Positions 49,834 to 60,130 are shown, numbered from the stretch's first letter. The stretch is 64,000 nucleotides of DNA from Polycladomyces zharkentensis (GCF_016938855.1 NZ_JAFHAP010000013.1:62001-126000); one strand, 5' to 3'. Numbers and translations are program-made. The notes: generated by a model not told the origin, from the sequence alone.

Positions 49834-50814
49834 TTATCCCATCCTTTTTGTAGTCTCGCGTTCGACCAATTTAACAGGAAGACAATGTTTTTTTGCCGTT
49901 ACCCCTTGATTCGTGATCAATTGAATGAGAAGCTTCGTCGCACATTGACCCATCTCATAAATCGGCTGAACGATGGTGGTGATCGAAGGGTAAAAACACG
50001 CGCTTAAGGGAATCCCGTCAAATCCGATCACCTGCAACTCTTCGGGAATGGAGATTCCTCTTTTTAACGCCACTTTCACAGCGGCCACAGCGATCAAGTC
50101 GTTTCCGGCAAAGATTCCGTCGATACGGGGATAAGTGTCCAACAGTTCGCTGACTTTTTGTTCGCTGATGGTGATGTCAAACTGACTTTCCACTATGTAA
50201 AAAGGGACACCGGCTTTTTCGGCCGCATTCACAAACCCCCGACAACGCTCATCGGCCGGGCTGAGTTGGCCGGGGCCGCGTACATGGGCGATGAAATTGC
50301 AGCCGCGCCGGATGAGATATTCTGTCGCCATTTTGCCGCCGCCATAGTGGTCTGCGCAAACCTCGGGAATGGATTCATGAAGGGGCCGGTCCAATGCAAC
50401 CACTGGAATATTGAGATTGATATAATTCAAATTGTTTTGTCTGTTGGTGGTCACAATCAATCCGTCTGCGTGATTTTGCGTTAAAACATCGAGATAATGT
50501 TTTTCCTTTTCCAGGTCTCCGTCCGAATTGCACAAAACCACGGTATAACCATATTGGTGGGCCACGTCCTCCACTGCGCGGGCCAATTCCGGGAAAAAGG
50601 GATTTGTGATGTCCGGCAGAATCAGTCCAATCAAACGCGAACTCTTTTGATACAAAGAACGGGCAACATAGTTGGGCTTGTAATTCAATTCTTCGATCGC
50701 CTTTTTGACTGCGGCTTTGGTGTCTGCATGAACATATCCCGTTTCGTTGAGGACACGGGAAACGGTTGCGACAGACACCCCGGCTCGTTTCGCCACATCA
50801 CGGATCGTTGCCAT
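49834..50814 (-). CDS. rbsR: LacI-family ribose operon repressor
   Basis: 326 residues: HTH MATIRDVAKRAGVSVATVSR with hinge NYKPNYVARSL, then the periplasmic-binding-like core (LIGLILPDITNPFFPEL, DGIFAGNDLIAVAAVKVAL, VIGFDGIPLS). ATG 50814 has GTGGGGG upstream; the open frame beyond lies over the operator. First gene of rbsRKDACB, repressing its own operon through the operator at 50838 until ribose binds. Confidence 0.94.
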   Translation of the reverse strand: MATIRDVAKRAGVSVATVSRVLNETGYVHADTKAAVKKAIEELNYKPNYVARSLYQKSSRLIGLILPDITNPFFPELARAVEDVAHQYGYTVVLCNSDGDLEKEKHYLDVLTQNHADGLIVTTNRQNNLNYINLNIPVVALDRPLHESIPEVCADHYGGGKMATEYLIRRGCNFIAHVRGPGQLSPADERCRGFVNAAEKAGVPFYIVESQFDITISEQKVSELLDTYPRIDGIFAGNDLIAVAAVKVALKRGISIPEELQVIGFDGIPLSACFYPSITTIVQPIYEMGQCATKLLIQLITNQGVTAKKHCLPVKLVERETTKRMG

Positions 50815-50837
50815 TTTTCCCCCACTCCAATTCGATA

Positions 50838-50886
50838 TGTAACCGGTTACAATCCAATAGTAACAAGCATGATACCAATTCGTCAA
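50838..50886 (-). promoter_or_regulatory. rbs promoter and LacI-type operator
   Basis: On the minus strand TTGACG (50886-50881) and TACTAT (50862-50857) are 18 bases apart. TGTAACCGGTTACA (50838-50851), a perfect palindrome with central CG typical of LacI-family operators, follows directly downstream of the -10 and about 24 bases before rbsR. Confidence 0.85.
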
Positions 50887-51044
50887 TCAAGTTCCAATTG
50901 TATGAATCAAAATGTAGGAGGATGGCATTTTGCCGGCCTGAGGGTTTCTTTCGTGCGAACGGTTGGCCGGTTGTGTTGCACCGCCCATTTCTGTTGGAAA
51001 AGGAACATAAAGGGGACCCGCCGGTACTTCAGCCGTGTGACATG

Positions 51045-52652
51045 TCACCAGGCCGCGATTTGTCCGTCCGTACGGGGCTCTGTTCCTCCGGCCAGAACAC
51101 CGTGATCCGTTCTCCATATAATCTGGCCACGCCCGAAACTACCCGATCCCATCGCCCATTTGACATCATGCCCTTGACGGGCAAGTGCTTCTGCAATATG
51201 CGCAGGGGTGGTATGCTCCAACTCCACCTTTTTTCCTTCTATCCACTGCCACCTTGGAGCATCTAAAGCAGCTTGCGGATTGAGATGAAAGTCAACCGTA
51301 TTCATAACCACCTGTACATGACCTTGCGGCTGCATGAAACCGCCCATTACCCCAAACGGACCCACCGGCTTTCCGTTTTTCGTCAAAAAACCGGGTATAA
51401 TGGTGTGATAAGGTTTTTTCCCGGGTTCCAGACAATTATCATGGGCAGGATCCAAAGTAAAGTTCAGACCCCGGTTGTGCAAAGCAATACCTGTCCCCGG
51501 TACCACCAGTCCAGATCCAAAACCCATATAGTTACTCTGAATGAAAGACACCATATTCCCTTCCCCGTCCGCCGTACACAGATAGACCGTCCCCCCTTGG
51601 GAAGGCCGACCCGGTTCCGGCTGCAGCGCTTCTTTTCCTATCAGACGGCGGCGTTCTTCCGCATACGCATCCGACAACAAATCCTCTATCCGTACGGACA
51701 TGTTGCGAGGGTCTGCAATATATTTTTTCCCGTCCGCGTAAGCCAACTTAATCGCTTCAATCTGCTTGTGGTACGTATCGGCCGTGTCGCGTTCTGAGAA
51801 TTCGAAACCCTTCAGGATATTCAAGGCCATCAGAGCAACCAACCCGTGTCCGTTCGGCGGGATTTCCCATACATCGTATCCGCGGTAATTGACACAAATG
51901 GGATTCACCCATTCCGGTTGGTATGCGGCCAGGTCCTCCAGTCTTAAATAGCCTCCGTTTTGTCTCGAAAACTGATCCATCTTCTCGGCCAATTCTCCAC
52001 GATAAAATGATTCCGCTTTCGTCTCGGCAATCAATTGCAACGTTTTGGCATGATCGGGTGATCGCCAAATCTCACCGATTTCGGGAGCCCTTCCTTCCGG
52101 AGCAAATGTATCGAACCATGATTGAAATTCGCTTCCTTTCAATGTTTTGCTATATGTTTGAAAGGCTTTGGTCCAATTGGTTCCAAGTGCCGGCGTAATC
52201 GGGTAACCATTCTCCGCATATTCAATAGAGGGTCTGAGCACTTCAGTAAAAGGGAGTTTACCGAATTTGCCGGACAATGCTGCCCAAGCAGACGGTGCTC
52301 CGGGAACAGTCACAGGGACAAAACCATATGGGGGGATCTTTTTGATTCCAGCTTTTTTTAAAGCGTCCAAGGACAGACTCCGTGGGGCCGGACCGCTGGC
52401 GTTCAATCCATAGAGCTTTCCTTTTGTCCAGATCAGTGCAAAAGCGTCGCCGCCGATTCCGTTGGACGTAGGTTCCACGACAGTCAGGGCAGCCGCTGTC
52501 GCAACAGCTGCATCGATCGCGTTTCCGCCCTTCTTCAGGATGTCAAGGCCTGCTTGGGCGGCAAGCGGTTGCGAGGTGGCAACCATCCCGTTTTTGGCGT
52601 ATATCACGGTTCGGCGCGACGGGTAAGGATAATGAACCGGATCGTATTTCAA
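51045..52652 (-). CDS. Gamma-glutamyltransferase family protein
   Basis: About 535 residues, Ntn-hydrolase precursor: MVATSQPLAAQAGLDILKKG, NAIDAAVATAAALTVVEPTS and GIGGDAFALIW at the start, the small-subunit nucleophile Thr in SQGGTVYLCTADGEGN near 365, and GVMGGFMQPQGHVQVVMN. No signal peptide, so cytoplasmic or GGT-like rather than the secreted Ggt. TTG 52652, with AAAGGGAG eight bases upstream, gives the usual opening (M)KYDPVHYPYPS. Confidence 0.9.
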   Translation of the reverse strand: MKYDPVHYPYPSRRTVIYAKNGMVATSQPLAAQAGLDILKKGGNAIDAAVATAAALTVVEPTSNGIGGDAFALIWTKGKLYGLNASGPAPRSLSLDALKKAGIKKIPPYGFVPVTVPGAPSAWAALSGKFGKLPFTEVLRPSIEYAENGYPITPALGTNWTKAFQTYSKTLKGSEFQSWFDTFAPEGRAPEIGEIWRSPDHAKTLQLIAETKAESFYRGELAEKMDQFSRQNGGYLRLEDLAAYQPEWVNPICVNYRGYDVWEIPPNGHGLVALMALNILKGFEFSERDTADTYHKQIEAIKLAYADGKKYIADPRNMSVRIEDLLSDAYAEERRRLIGKEALQPEPGRPSQGGTVYLCTADGEGNMVSFIQSNYMGFGSGLVVPGTGIALHNRGLNFTLDPAHDNCLEPGKKPYHTIIPGFLTKNGKPVGPFGVMGGFMQPQGHVQVVMNTVDFHLNPQAALDAPRWQWIEGKKVELEHTTPAHIAEALARQGHDVKWAMGSGSFGRGQIIWRTDHGVLAGGTEPRTDGQIAAW

Positions 52653-53070
52653 TCGCAACACTCCCTTTCAAGTTACTGCGGGCAGACTTCCGGTTGATGA
52701 GTTTCTCCGCATCGACGGCCATCTCCATCTGTTTGCGGCGGGAGACATTGCCAAAGCCAAAACGGACGAGACGCATCACTCGCTTATGTCTTGCCAGCAC
52801 GCGATTCCACAAGGGAAAATCGCCGGACACAACGTGGTAGCCGATCTTTTGGGCGATCCGATGCAACCCTACAGGCAACGTCACCTGTCTGGATTTGGGA
52901 CCTTGGGGAGCGGTTTTCACCGAAGGTTGGGACCGCACAGTGAAGGCGACAAAACAAGAGGCAAAGAAAATCAAGCTAATCATCAATCGCGTGTGGATCT
53001 ATCCTCCGGTTGGCAACGCCTCGGATATTTTGGCCGTAGCAGCCCCAGATGCTTCCCGTCGGAGAAACAA
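52653..53070 (-). other. Gap with a weak possible reading frame
   Basis: A minus-strand frame from 52986, with a distant GGAGGATAG, begins MMISLIFFASCFVAFTV, a possible signal or membrane helix, but runs 110 bases into the GGT gene. I recognise no family and see no other feature here, so it is listed only as an undecided stretch. Confidence 0.25.
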
Positions 53071-53469
53071 TTAACGCCCGCGGTGGCGGGCTTTCGCTTT
53101 GTAAATCTTCATTTCTCTCTTTCTTTCCGCCAAGGCTTTTTTCCTTTCCCTGGCGTTTTGTTTTTTCTCTTTTTTCCGGGCTTCCAAATCCGCTTGAATG
53201 GCCTGCTGTGCACGGCTGGAAATCCCCCGTCGATTTCTTTCCTTGGCCACCAAGCGGGAGAGCCGTTTCGGATTGACTTTTCGGGTAGCAACTTCATCAG
53301 TCGCAACGATCCCCGCACTTCGTTCCAACAATGCCCATGCATCATGATGGACAAAGTGGAGGATCTCCGCGTCCTGTGGTTCAGTTATGATTTTAGCAGA
53401 TGATGGATGGACGTTTCCAACTTCAATCGCGCATATTTTCGGAAAAGCGCTGCCGCGCCATGCTTCAGG
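53071..53469 (-). pseudogene. YjdF-like (DUF2992) gene lacking a proper start
   Basis: The frame contains AKIITEPQDAEILHFVHHD, then VNPKRLSRLVAKERNRRG, SRAQQAIQADLEARKKEKK and the ending KARHRGR, which I recall as the YjdF/DUF2992 C-terminus. The homologous part extends upstream of the first ATG-like codon (TTG/ATG region at 53331) to about 53469, where a stop closes the frame without ATG, GTG or TTG. The N-terminal strand is missing. So either truncated or frameshifted. B. subtilis yjdF is riboswitch-controlled; no such RNA is evident here. The gap 53332-53607 holds only this remnant. Confidence 0.55.
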
Positions 53470-53607
53470 TCATTACATCCAGAGTCGACCAACCGAAAAC
53501 GGGTTCCGCCTCTTTACAGTGTGGTCGATCGGTTTCATCCTCTCCATTCAACCAAAATACAGAAAAACTGTATTTCGATCGTCTCTGAAAACACCCACTG
53601 CCCCATG

Positions 53608-54051
53608 TCACCGCGGGGCCAAGCCGATATACGACGTGCAGTGCGGGCACCGCGAGGCGTCCGGGTGTACCTCCGAATAGCAAAATTCACAGGTTTTGCC
53701 CGGCGTCTTTTCCTCTTCTTTCGTTCTGCGCATGCGGTTGATTTGACGGATGATCAAAAACAGTGCAAAAGCCACGATCAAAAAGTCAATGAGATGATTG
53801 ATGAAGAGTCCGTAGTTGATCGTGGGGGCGCCGGCCGCTTTCGCCTGGGACAGCGTCTGATAATCACGATCCCCCAGATTGATAAACAGATTGGAAAAGT
53901 CCACTTTCCCCAGCAACAAACCGAGCGGAGGCATCAAAATATCGTTGACGAGAGACGAGACCACTTTGCCGAAAGCGGCACCGATGATGACACCTACAGC
54001 CAGATCCACCATGTTCCCTTTGAACGCAAATTCGCGAAACTCTTTCAGCAA
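53608..54051 (-). CDS. mscL: Large-conductance mechanosensitive channel MscL with C-terminal zinc-ribbon-like tail
   Basis: 147 residues: [29 protein letters not shown] (TM1) and [18 protein letters not shown] (TM2), the full MscL pattern, for emergency release of solutes under hypo-osmotic shock. Beyond the usual C-terminal helix it has [18 protein letters not shown], a CxxC...CxxC tail. TTG 54051 has GGAGGAGGG upstream and lies one base after the thpR stop. Confidence 0.92.
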   Translation of the reverse strand: MLKEFREFAFKGNMVDLAVGVIIGAAFGKVVSSLVNDILMPPLGLLLGKVDFSNLFINLGDRDYQTLSQAKAAGAPTINYGLFINHLIDFLIVAFALFLIIRQINRMRRTKEEEKTPGKTCEFCYSEVHPDASRCPHCTSYIGLAPR

Positions 54052-54052
54052 A

Positions 54053-54670
54053 CTAACCCTCCTCCCCTTCATCATCGCGCCGGAACGGTAACACTGCCAA
54101 CGGTTCGTACATCGGCACACGTCCCCACATCGTCCGGTACAACACCAGATCCGTCACCTTCCACTCCGCCTGTTGCCCCGCGGTCCGGGCTATGATCTCA
54201 CTTACCCGGACAACGTCAAAGTCGTGCTGTTTGTATTGTCGGGCCAAAGTGATATGCGGACGGAACGGACGATCCTCCCGTTGAAAACCGAGCGGCGTCA
54301 ATGCCTGTACCACTTTTTTCTGCAATGCGTTCAAAGCCGGAATCTCCCCAGCCACACCGGCCCACAAGATACGCGGTCTTCGAGGAATACCGAAGACACC
54401 GATTTCCGCCAATCTCAACGTAAAAGGTGTTTGTTTCCCCGCAACGCGAGACAATTGCCGCTGAAGATATGGCACTTGTTCCGGCTTACACGCCCCCAGG
54501 AAAAAGAGCGTAACATGATAGTCTTCGGGATGCACCCATTTGCCAAAAGTATCCCACCCGGCATTTCGAATCTGATCACACCACCGGGTCAACAGTTGCC
54601 GACGCGGACGATCCAACCGGACGGCGACAAACAACCGCCAATCGGAAATGTGGACCACTTCCTTTCTCAT
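54053..54670 (-). CDS. thpR: RNA 2',3'-cyclic phosphodiesterase (LigT/ThpR)
   Basis: 205 residues, 2H phosphoesterase superfamily with the two HxTx motifs HVTLFFLG near 47 and HITLARQY near 135. It hydrolyses 2',3'-cyclic phosphate RNA ends. ATG 54670 is chosen as the family-like start ([19 protein letters not shown]); the ribosome site is weak. Between tpx and mscL, probably co-transcribed. Confidence 0.92.
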   Translation of the reverse strand: MRKEVVHISDWRLFVAVRLDRPRRQLLTRWCDQIRNAGWDTFGKWVHPEDYHVTLFFLGACKPEQVPYLQRQLSRVAGKQTPFTLRLAEIGVFGIPRRPRILWAGVAGEIPALNALQKKVVQALTPLGFQREDRPFRPHITLARQYKQHDFDVVRVSEIIARTAGQQAEWKVTDLVLYRTMWGRVPMYEPLAVLPFRRDDEGEEG

Positions 54671-54726
54671 CACACCAAGACCATCAGCCCCCGACATTGC
54701 TGCACGGGGGCTGAACTCAATATTTG

Positions 54727-55251
54727 TCAACCTTTTTGCAATGCTTTCCTGGCCGCTTCGATCGCCGCCTCATAGTTGGGATGTTGGACGATTTCCGGGA
54801 CGTACTCGGCATGGACCACCTTGTCGTTTTGGTCGATCACAAATACCGCACGCGCCAACAAACGCAGTTCTTTGATCACAACACCGTAAGCCGTGCCGAA
54901 GGAAAGATCGCGGTGATCCGACAGCGTCTGAACTTTGTCGATCCCGGCGGCACCGCACCAGCGTTTCTGGGCAAACGGCAGATCCACGCTGATCGTCAAA
55001 ATGTGCACGCCTTCCAATTGGGCCGCTTCTTCGTTGAACCGACGGGTTTGTGCATCGCAAACCCCCGTATCCAGCGACGGTACCACGCTGATGATGCGCA
55101 CGCTGCCCTTGGTATTGTCCAACGTCACCTCAGAGAGATCATTGGCCAGCACCTTGAAATTGGGGGCAGTTTCTCCGACCTTGATTTCAGGTCCGATTAA
55201 TGTCACCGGATTGCCTTTGAAGGTGACCACGCCTGCACGTTCTTGAGACAC
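54727..55251 (-). CDS. tpx: Thiol peroxidase Tpx
   Basis: 174 residues, atypical 2-Cys peroxiredoxin: peroxidatic Cys in [15 protein letters not shown] near 60, resolving Cys in RWCGAAGI near 94, and [15 protein letters not shown]. It reduces hydroperoxides using thioredoxin. GTG 55251 has AAGGAGG eight bases upstream; the longer frame to 55341 is unsupported. Confidence 0.95.
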   Translation of the reverse strand: MSQERAGVVTFKGNPVTLIGPEIKVGETAPNFKVLANDLSEVTLDNTKGSVRIISVVPSLDTGVCDAQTRRFNEEAAQLEGVHILTISVDLPFAQKRWCGAAGIDKVQTLSDHRDLSFGTAYGVVIKELRLLARAVFVIDQNDKVVHAEYVPEIVQHPNYEAAIEAARKALQKG

Positions 55252-55630
55252 GATGTCTACCTCCTTACCATTGTCCAACGATTCTATCATATCATGAGAG
55301 AGAGGACGGGAAAATCCCATTGGTAGAATCGAGGAAATCAAATGCAGGAGAAAGTTCGATTGCTCAGAAACATTCCCATCATGGTATGGATCAGAAAATC
55401 GTCTTCATGGTAGAACCATTGATGGAAACCCGGCAGAAGACACCTTTTGTCTTCAAACAAAAACCCGGCTAAAAAATGAAGTGTTGAAAGACTGGGAGGC
55501 ATGTGCCGGCATCGGTGTGATTAATACAAAAATCCCCTTGTCTTTCGTTTGCACGGGGGATTCTGGTTTTATTTGTATCATTTCCGTTTTACACAGAGAG
55601 ATGGGAAACGGGGGAAATTGAAAAGAAAAA

Positions 55631-55647
55631 AGCGCGGTGTCCGCGCT
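55631..55647 (-). terminator. Hairpin with minus-strand T-run in a gene-free stretch
   Basis: AGCGCGG and CCGCGCT pair around TGT; on the minus strand TTTTTTC follows. The stretch 55252-55893 has no convincing gene, so the hairpin may be left from a lost one. Confidence 0.6.
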
Positions 55648-55747
55648 AAACCAATGAAAGTGACATTTCGCAGTCTCCACCATGTATGGTAAACAAAAAT
55701 TTCATGAATTGTTGCCGTACCCCCTTATGTGGGAGTACGTCGTTTGA

Positions 55748-55790
55748 CAGGGTGTGTTCGATTCAGAGACACACCCTGTTTTTGTTTTTC
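55748..55790 (+). terminator. Terminator upstream of the hut regulator
   Basis: CAGGGTGTGT and ACACACCCTG form a perfect 10-bp stem, followed by TTTTTGTTTTT. It isolates the AraC regulator gene from upstream transcription. Confidence 0.85.
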
Positions 55791-55893
55791 AGTAACCTTT
55801 TTCAAAGGCTTGATCAATCGGACAGATCGTTGAGAAAATAGAGAAAAATTCGTTTTTAACTGGCCGAAGTACAGTCGCTAAGGAGGGAACGGG

Positions 55894-57084
55894 ATGAAGC
55901 AAGACCCCGCGCAAGCCACATTTTCCAATCTGTTGCTGTCGGGCACCCTCGTGCACGAAGGTAGTTTTCAGGAGATGCAAGAGGCCTTCGGGATTGGGTT
56001 GCATCCGCATATCGTGATGGTGATCTCTATTGACCGCTATCCTGATTTGGTAATCGGCAAACCGTTTCATTGGCCAATGGAGATCGGACATCAAGTGGTG
56101 GAAGGCGTGTGCGAAGCTGTCACCGTTCCGTTTGTCTGGGTATGGGTAGCCGAAGGGGTGCTTGCCGTCTTGTTGCAGTTGTCGCTTGACCCACCATCTG
56201 AGCGCACCTGTAGAGAGGCGACGAATCGGATTGCCCGGCAAATCCAGAAGTGCTGCAAGGCACGAGGAGTTAACGTGTCGATCGGGATCGGGGGTTATTA
56301 CGACAATCCATACATGCTTCACTACTCCTACGAAGAAGCGAAAGAGTCGATGGTAGACCGGTTTTTTCAAGGCAATTCCCTCATTTTCCACTACGAGAAG
56401 AAGACGAGCGAAAGCGGAGCATGGCAGTCACCGCTTGCGCCGGAGGAGAGGGCGGAACTGGTGGCCAGAGTGCGAATCGGCGACGAAGAAGGGACCGTCA
56501 TTTACTTGCACACACTCCTTGAGAAGTTGGCCCATACCTGTTCTCATGACGTCAACATGTTCAAATCGGAAGCGGTGGAACTGATCATCACCATGTCCCG
56601 ACAAGTTCTGGAATCAGGGGCGAACGCGGCGGTCATCTTGTCGGAAAATGCACGCTTTATTCAGGATTTATACCTTACGATCCGCTATGACAAGTTTGTC
56701 CAGAAGGTGTGTGAGTACGCCCGGCGGCTGACACAGCAAATGGAGCTGAGCTTAACCTCCGCTTCGCCGGTGATCCGCAAGGCAGTCCGCTACCTGAAGG
56801 AGAACCTGCAACGCAGGGTTTCGCTGGAAGAGGTAGCACAATATTGTTGCGTGAGTGTTTACCACCTGAGCCATCTGTTCAAGCGGGAAACGGGCATGAC
56901 AGTGGTCGATTTTCTCAACAAGCTGCGCGTAGAAAAAGCGATGCACTTCCTGGAAGCCACGGATTGCACCATTCAGGAAATCGCGTATTTCGTCGGATTT
57001 CAGGACGCCAACTACTTTTCCCGGACGTTCAAAAAATACGTGAAATACTCCCCCTCGGCCTATCGTCGAGCAAAATTGTGCTAA
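55894..57084 (+). CDS. AraC-family regulator, probable hut activator
   Basis: 396 residues. The last ~100 form a double HTH of the AraC type (LEEVAQYCCVSVYHLSHLF and IQEIAYFVGFQDANYFSRTF, ending YSPSAYRRAK). The N-terminal ~170 residues resemble a degenerate GGDEF-like/sensory domain (MVISIDRYPDLV, VSIGIGGYYDNPYMLHYSYEEA) as in YesN-type regulators. The ATG follows AAGGAGGGAACGGG. It precedes hutG-hutU-hutI and probably activates them; a broken paralogue lies next to the hutH-like gene, supporting a hut role. The ligand is unproven. Confidence 0.85.
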   Translation: MKQDPAQATFSNLLLSGTLVHEGSFQEMQEAFGIGLHPHIVMVISIDRYPDLVIGKPFHWPMEIGHQVVEGVCEAVTVPFVWVWVAEGVLAVLLQLSLDPPSERTCREATNRIARQIQKCCKARGVNVSIGIGGYYDNPYMLHYSYEEAKESMVDRFFQGNSLIFHYEKKTSESGAWQSPLAPEERAELVARVRIGDEEGTVIYLHTLLEKLAHTCSHDVNMFKSEAVELIITMSRQVLESGANAAVILSENARFIQDLYLTIRYDKFVQKVCEYARRLTQQMELSLTSASPVIRKAVRYLKENLQRRVSLEEVAQYCCVSVYHLSHLFKRETGMTVVDFLNKLRVEKAMHFLEATDCTIQEIAYFVGFQDANYFSRTFKKYVKYSPSAYRRAKLC

Positions 57085-57211
57085 CACTCCACAATATCGG
57101 CCAGTGGAGAGGGCTGTCCGTTTCAGTAGAATACAAGTGACGATATCACGGGAGACTGAGACGATTACCAGTAAAGGGAGTTGTCAGATAAAAATGTCAA
57201 GGGGTTAACGT

Positions 57212-57362
57212 GAGCGTGTCATCGTCGAGCGGAACTCGACGATGGCCCAGTTTGTCGCCGATCGCGGCTATGTGCTGAGAGGTCGGGGAGATCTGCCTTC
57301 ACGGCATGGCGGAAGAGCTCAAGGAATAGGGTATTGTGAATAAAGCGTACCTTGGCGGTTAG
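57212..57362 (+). pseudogene. livF remnant (branched-chain amino acid ABC ATPase C-terminus)
   Basis: ERVIVERNSTMAQFVADRGYVLR and, after a shift, GEICLHGMAEELKE-stop-GIVNKAYLGG match the C-terminal end of LivF (VEQNARMALEIADRGYVLETG...AYLGG type). At least one frameshift and one stop. It is the only recognisable content of the gap 57085-57395 and shows that a transporter gene once preceded hutG. Confidence 0.65.
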
Positions 57363-57395
57363 AGGCTGAAGAGTTGTTGTCTAGGAGGGGTTTTA

Positions 57396-58370
57396 TTGAA
57401 AAGAAGGATCGATTTGCTGAATCCGCCGGAGTTGGTCCGACGGTCCAATTGGCGGGATCGGTTTGAAACCAAAGTGTCCCAGTGGCTCACCCCGTGGGAC
57501 GGTGAGGAGCCGATTGACATCGGGTTCATCGGTGTGCCTCTGTCCAAGACGTCGATCAGCGTGTCGGCTGCATCCATGACGCCCAATGCGCTTCGGGAAC
57601 TGTTCCCTGCGGTAACGACGTACAGCATCGACTACGATGTCGACCTCCAAGAGCTTCGGGCGCGCGACCTGGGGGACATCCAAATGCACCCCACGGATTT
57701 GTTCCGCTGTCATGCCAACATCGAGCAGGCGTTGACCAACGTGTACCAGGTGCTGCCCGGCCTGCTCCCGATTATCGCCGGGGGCGACCACTCCATTACC
57801 TGCCCGTCAGTCAAGGCATTTAAAAAACAATTTGACGGAAAAGTGGGTATCGTTCAAATAGACTCGCATATGGATGTTCGGAATCTTGAAGACGGCGGCC
57901 CGACCAACGGCACCCCGATCCGCGGCCTGCTGGAATCTGGCACGGTGGAAGGGCGGCACATCGCCCAAGTCGGGATTCACAGCTTTGCCAACTCCAAGCC
58001 GTACCGGGAGTACGCCCTGTCGCAGGGCATCACCCAGTTTACCGCACGGCAGGTGGCCCGGGAAGGCATCGAGCCGCTCATTCATCAAGCGATGGAGATC
58101 GCCGGCAACGGTACGGAGGCGATTTACGTAACGGTGGACATGGACGTACTGGATCAGGCCTTTGGACCGGGTGTTCCCGCCATGGTCCCGGCCGGTATGA
58201 CCTCATGGCAACTGTTGGACGCAGTGTATATACTCGGTCAAAACCCCAAAGTAAAAGGCTTTGACGTCGTTTGCATCGACCCCCTGCAGGATTCGCGCCG
58301 GGCTACTGTCCGTACGGCCCTGCATGTGATTCTCACGTTCCTGGCGGGCGTCGTGATGAGAAAACACTGA
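57396..58370 (+). CDS. hutG: Formimidoylglutamase HutG (arginase family)
   Basis: 324 residues with the arginase-family manganese motifs GGDHSIT near 130, DSHMDVR near 152 and VDMDVLDQAFGPG near 248. It hydrolyses N-formimino-L-glutamate to glutamate and formamide, the last step of the four-step hut route. TTG 57396 follows GGAGGGG. First gene of hutG-hutU-hutI. Agmatinase-like alternatives are less likely given the neighbours. Confidence 0.9.
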   Translation: MKRRIDLLNPPELVRRSNWRDRFETKVSQWLTPWDGEEPIDIGFIGVPLSKTSISVSAASMTPNALRELFPAVTTYSIDYDVDLQELRARDLGDIQMHPTDLFRCHANIEQALTNVYQVLPGLLPIIAGGDHSITCPSVKAFKKQFDGKVGIVQIDSHMDVRNLEDGGPTNGTPIRGLLESGTVEGRHIAQVGIHSFANSKPYREYALSQGITQFTARQVAREGIEPLIHQAMEIAGNGTEAIYVTVDMDVLDQAFGPGVPAMVPAGMTSWQLLDAVYILGQNPKVKGFDVVCIDPLQDSRRATVRTALHVILTFLAGVVMRKH

Positions 58371-58392
58371 GGAGAAAATGGAGAGATGACCC

Positions 58393-60057
58393 ATGGCAGA
58401 AACCAAAAAACGCGTCATTCGCGCACCGCGCGGTAATCAACTGAACGCGAAAGGCTGGCCGCAGGAAGCGGCCCTGCGCATGCTGATGAACAACCTGGAT
58501 CCGGAAGTGGCCGAGCGCCCGGAGGATCTCGTCGTGTACGGGGGAATCGGGAAAGCGGCCCGCAACTGGGAGTGCTATGACAAGATCGTCGAGTGCCTGT
58601 TGAACTTGGAGGGCGACGAAACCCTGCTGGTGCAGTCGGGGAAACCGGTCGGCATCTTTAAGACCCATCCGCTTGCACCCCGCGTGCTGATTTCCAACTC
58701 TGTTCTCGTGCCGGCCTATGCCAACTGGAAAACGTTCCGCGAACTCGAACAAAAGGGGTTGATGATGTACGGGCAAATGACCGCGGGAAGCTGGATCTAC
58801 ATCGGCACCCAAGGAATTTTGCAGGGAACGTATGAAACGTTTGCGGAAGCGGCCCGTCAGCATCGCGGCGGCACGCTGAAAGGCACGCTTACCCTTACCG
58901 CCGGTCTGGGCGGCATGGGCGGGGCCCAGCCGCTGGCTGTCACGATGAATGAAGGGGTCGTGATCGGTGTCGACGTCGACCCGTCCCGTATTCAGCGCCG
59001 GATCGACACCCGCTACTGCGACATCATGGTAGACGATCTGGACGAAGCGCTGAAGCTGGCTCGTGAAGCGCAGGATCAGGGCAAGCCGTTGTCCATCGGA
59101 CTCGTCGGCAACGCGGCCGAGATCTACCCGGAATTCGTGCGCCGCGGCATCGTGCCCGACTTTGTGACCGATCAGACCTCTGCGCACGACCCGCTGAACG
59201 GCTACGTGCCCCGCGGCTTCACGCTGGAAGAGGCGGTTGAATTACGCAAGAAAGATCCGGAGAAGTACGTCCGCCTCTCTCGCGAGTCGATGACGGTACA
59301 CGTGCAGGCGATGCTGGATCTGCAAAAAATGGGTTCCGTCGTTTTTGACTACGGCAACAACATCCGTCAGGTCGCCTATGACGAGGGCGTAAAAGATGCG
59401 TTCAACTTCCCCGGCTTCGTTCCGGCCTACATCCGTCCATTGTTCTGCGAAGGAAAAGGACCGTTCCGCTGGGCGGCGCTATCCGGCGACCCGGAAGACA
59501 TCTACAAGACCGACGAGCTGGTGCTCAAGCTCTTCCCGGAAAACGAACACCTGCGCCGTTGGATTACCATGGCCCGCGAAAAGGTGGCATTCCAGGGCCT
59601 GCCCTCCCGCATTTGCTGGCTCGGTTATGGCGAGCGCGTGAAAATGGGCCTCGCCATCAACGAAATGGTGCGCAAAGGTGAAATTTCCGCGCCGATCGTC
59701 ATCGGCCGCGACCACCTCGATTGCGGTTCGGTAGCATCGCCGAACCGGGAGACGGAAGCGATGAAGGACGGCAGCGACGTGGTAGGCGACTGGGCGATCC
59801 TCAACGCGCTGGTCAACACCGCTGCCGGGGCGAGCTGGGTGTCGGTGCATCACGGCGGCGGCGTCGGTATGGGATACTCGCTTCACGCCGGCATGGTCGT
59901 GGTGGCCGACGGCTCCAAGGAAGCAGAAGAACGGCTCTCCCGCGTTCTCACTACCGACCCGGGGATGGGTGTCATTCGCCATGCTGACGCCGGGTACGAC
60001 CTGGCTATCAAGACCGCCAAGGAGCGCGGCGTGCGCGTGCCGATGCTCGGCCTCTGA
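58393..60057 (+). CDS. hutU: Urocanate hydratase HutU
   Basis: 554 residues with NAD-binding [12 protein letters not shown] near 174, active-site-region [16 protein letters not shown] [22 protein letters not shown] and [17 protein letters not shown]. It converts urocanate to imidazolonepropionate using NAD as electrophile. Good start at 58393, between hutG and hutI. GC-rich codon use like the other hut genes. Confidence 0.97.
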   Translation: MAETKKRVIRAPRGNQLNAKGWPQEAALRMLMNNLDPEVAERPEDLVVYGGIGKAARNWECYDKIVECLLNLEGDETLLVQSGKPVGIFKTHPLAPRVLISNSVLVPAYANWKTFRELEQKGLMMYGQMTAGSWIYIGTQGILQGTYETFAEAARQHRGGTLKGTLTLTAGLGGMGGAQPLAVTMNEGVVIGVDVDPSRIQRRIDTRYCDIMVDDLDEALKLAREAQDQGKPLSIGLVGNAAEIYPEFVRRGIVPDFVTDQTSAHDPLNGYVPRGFTLEEAVELRKKDPEKYVRLSRESMTVHVQAMLDLQKMGSVVFDYGNNIRQVAYDEGVKDAFNFPGFVPAYIRPLFCEGKGPFRWAALSGDPEDIYKTDELVLKLFPENEHLRRWITMAREKVAFQGLPSRICWLGYGERVKMGLAINEMVRKGEISAPIVIGRDHLDCGSVASPNRETEAMKDGSDVVGDWAILNALVNTAAGASWVSVHHGGGVGMGYSLHAGMVVVADGSKEAEERLSRVLTTDPGMGVIRHADAGYDLAIKTAKERGVRVPMLGL

Positions 60058-60130
60058 ACCATTACGGCATCGAAGAACGGCATCCCGGGGAAATGCCCCC
60101 GGGATGATTCCTGTGAAAAGGAGTGAGAGT

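Noticed and set aside
52543..52986. A 147-codon minus frame overlapping the start of the GGT gene
   Set aside because: It runs about 110 bases into a certain gene, lacks a well-spaced ribosome site and resembles no family; kept only as an undecided gap note.
55453..55683. A 76-codon minus frame in the gap before the AraC regulator
   Set aside because: No ribosome site, crosses a hairpin and shows no domain-like pattern.
59969..60130. N-terminal extension of hutI into hutU
   Set aside because: The upstream part overlaps the 3' end of hutU in another frame; ATG 60131 has AAAGGAG and gives the family length.
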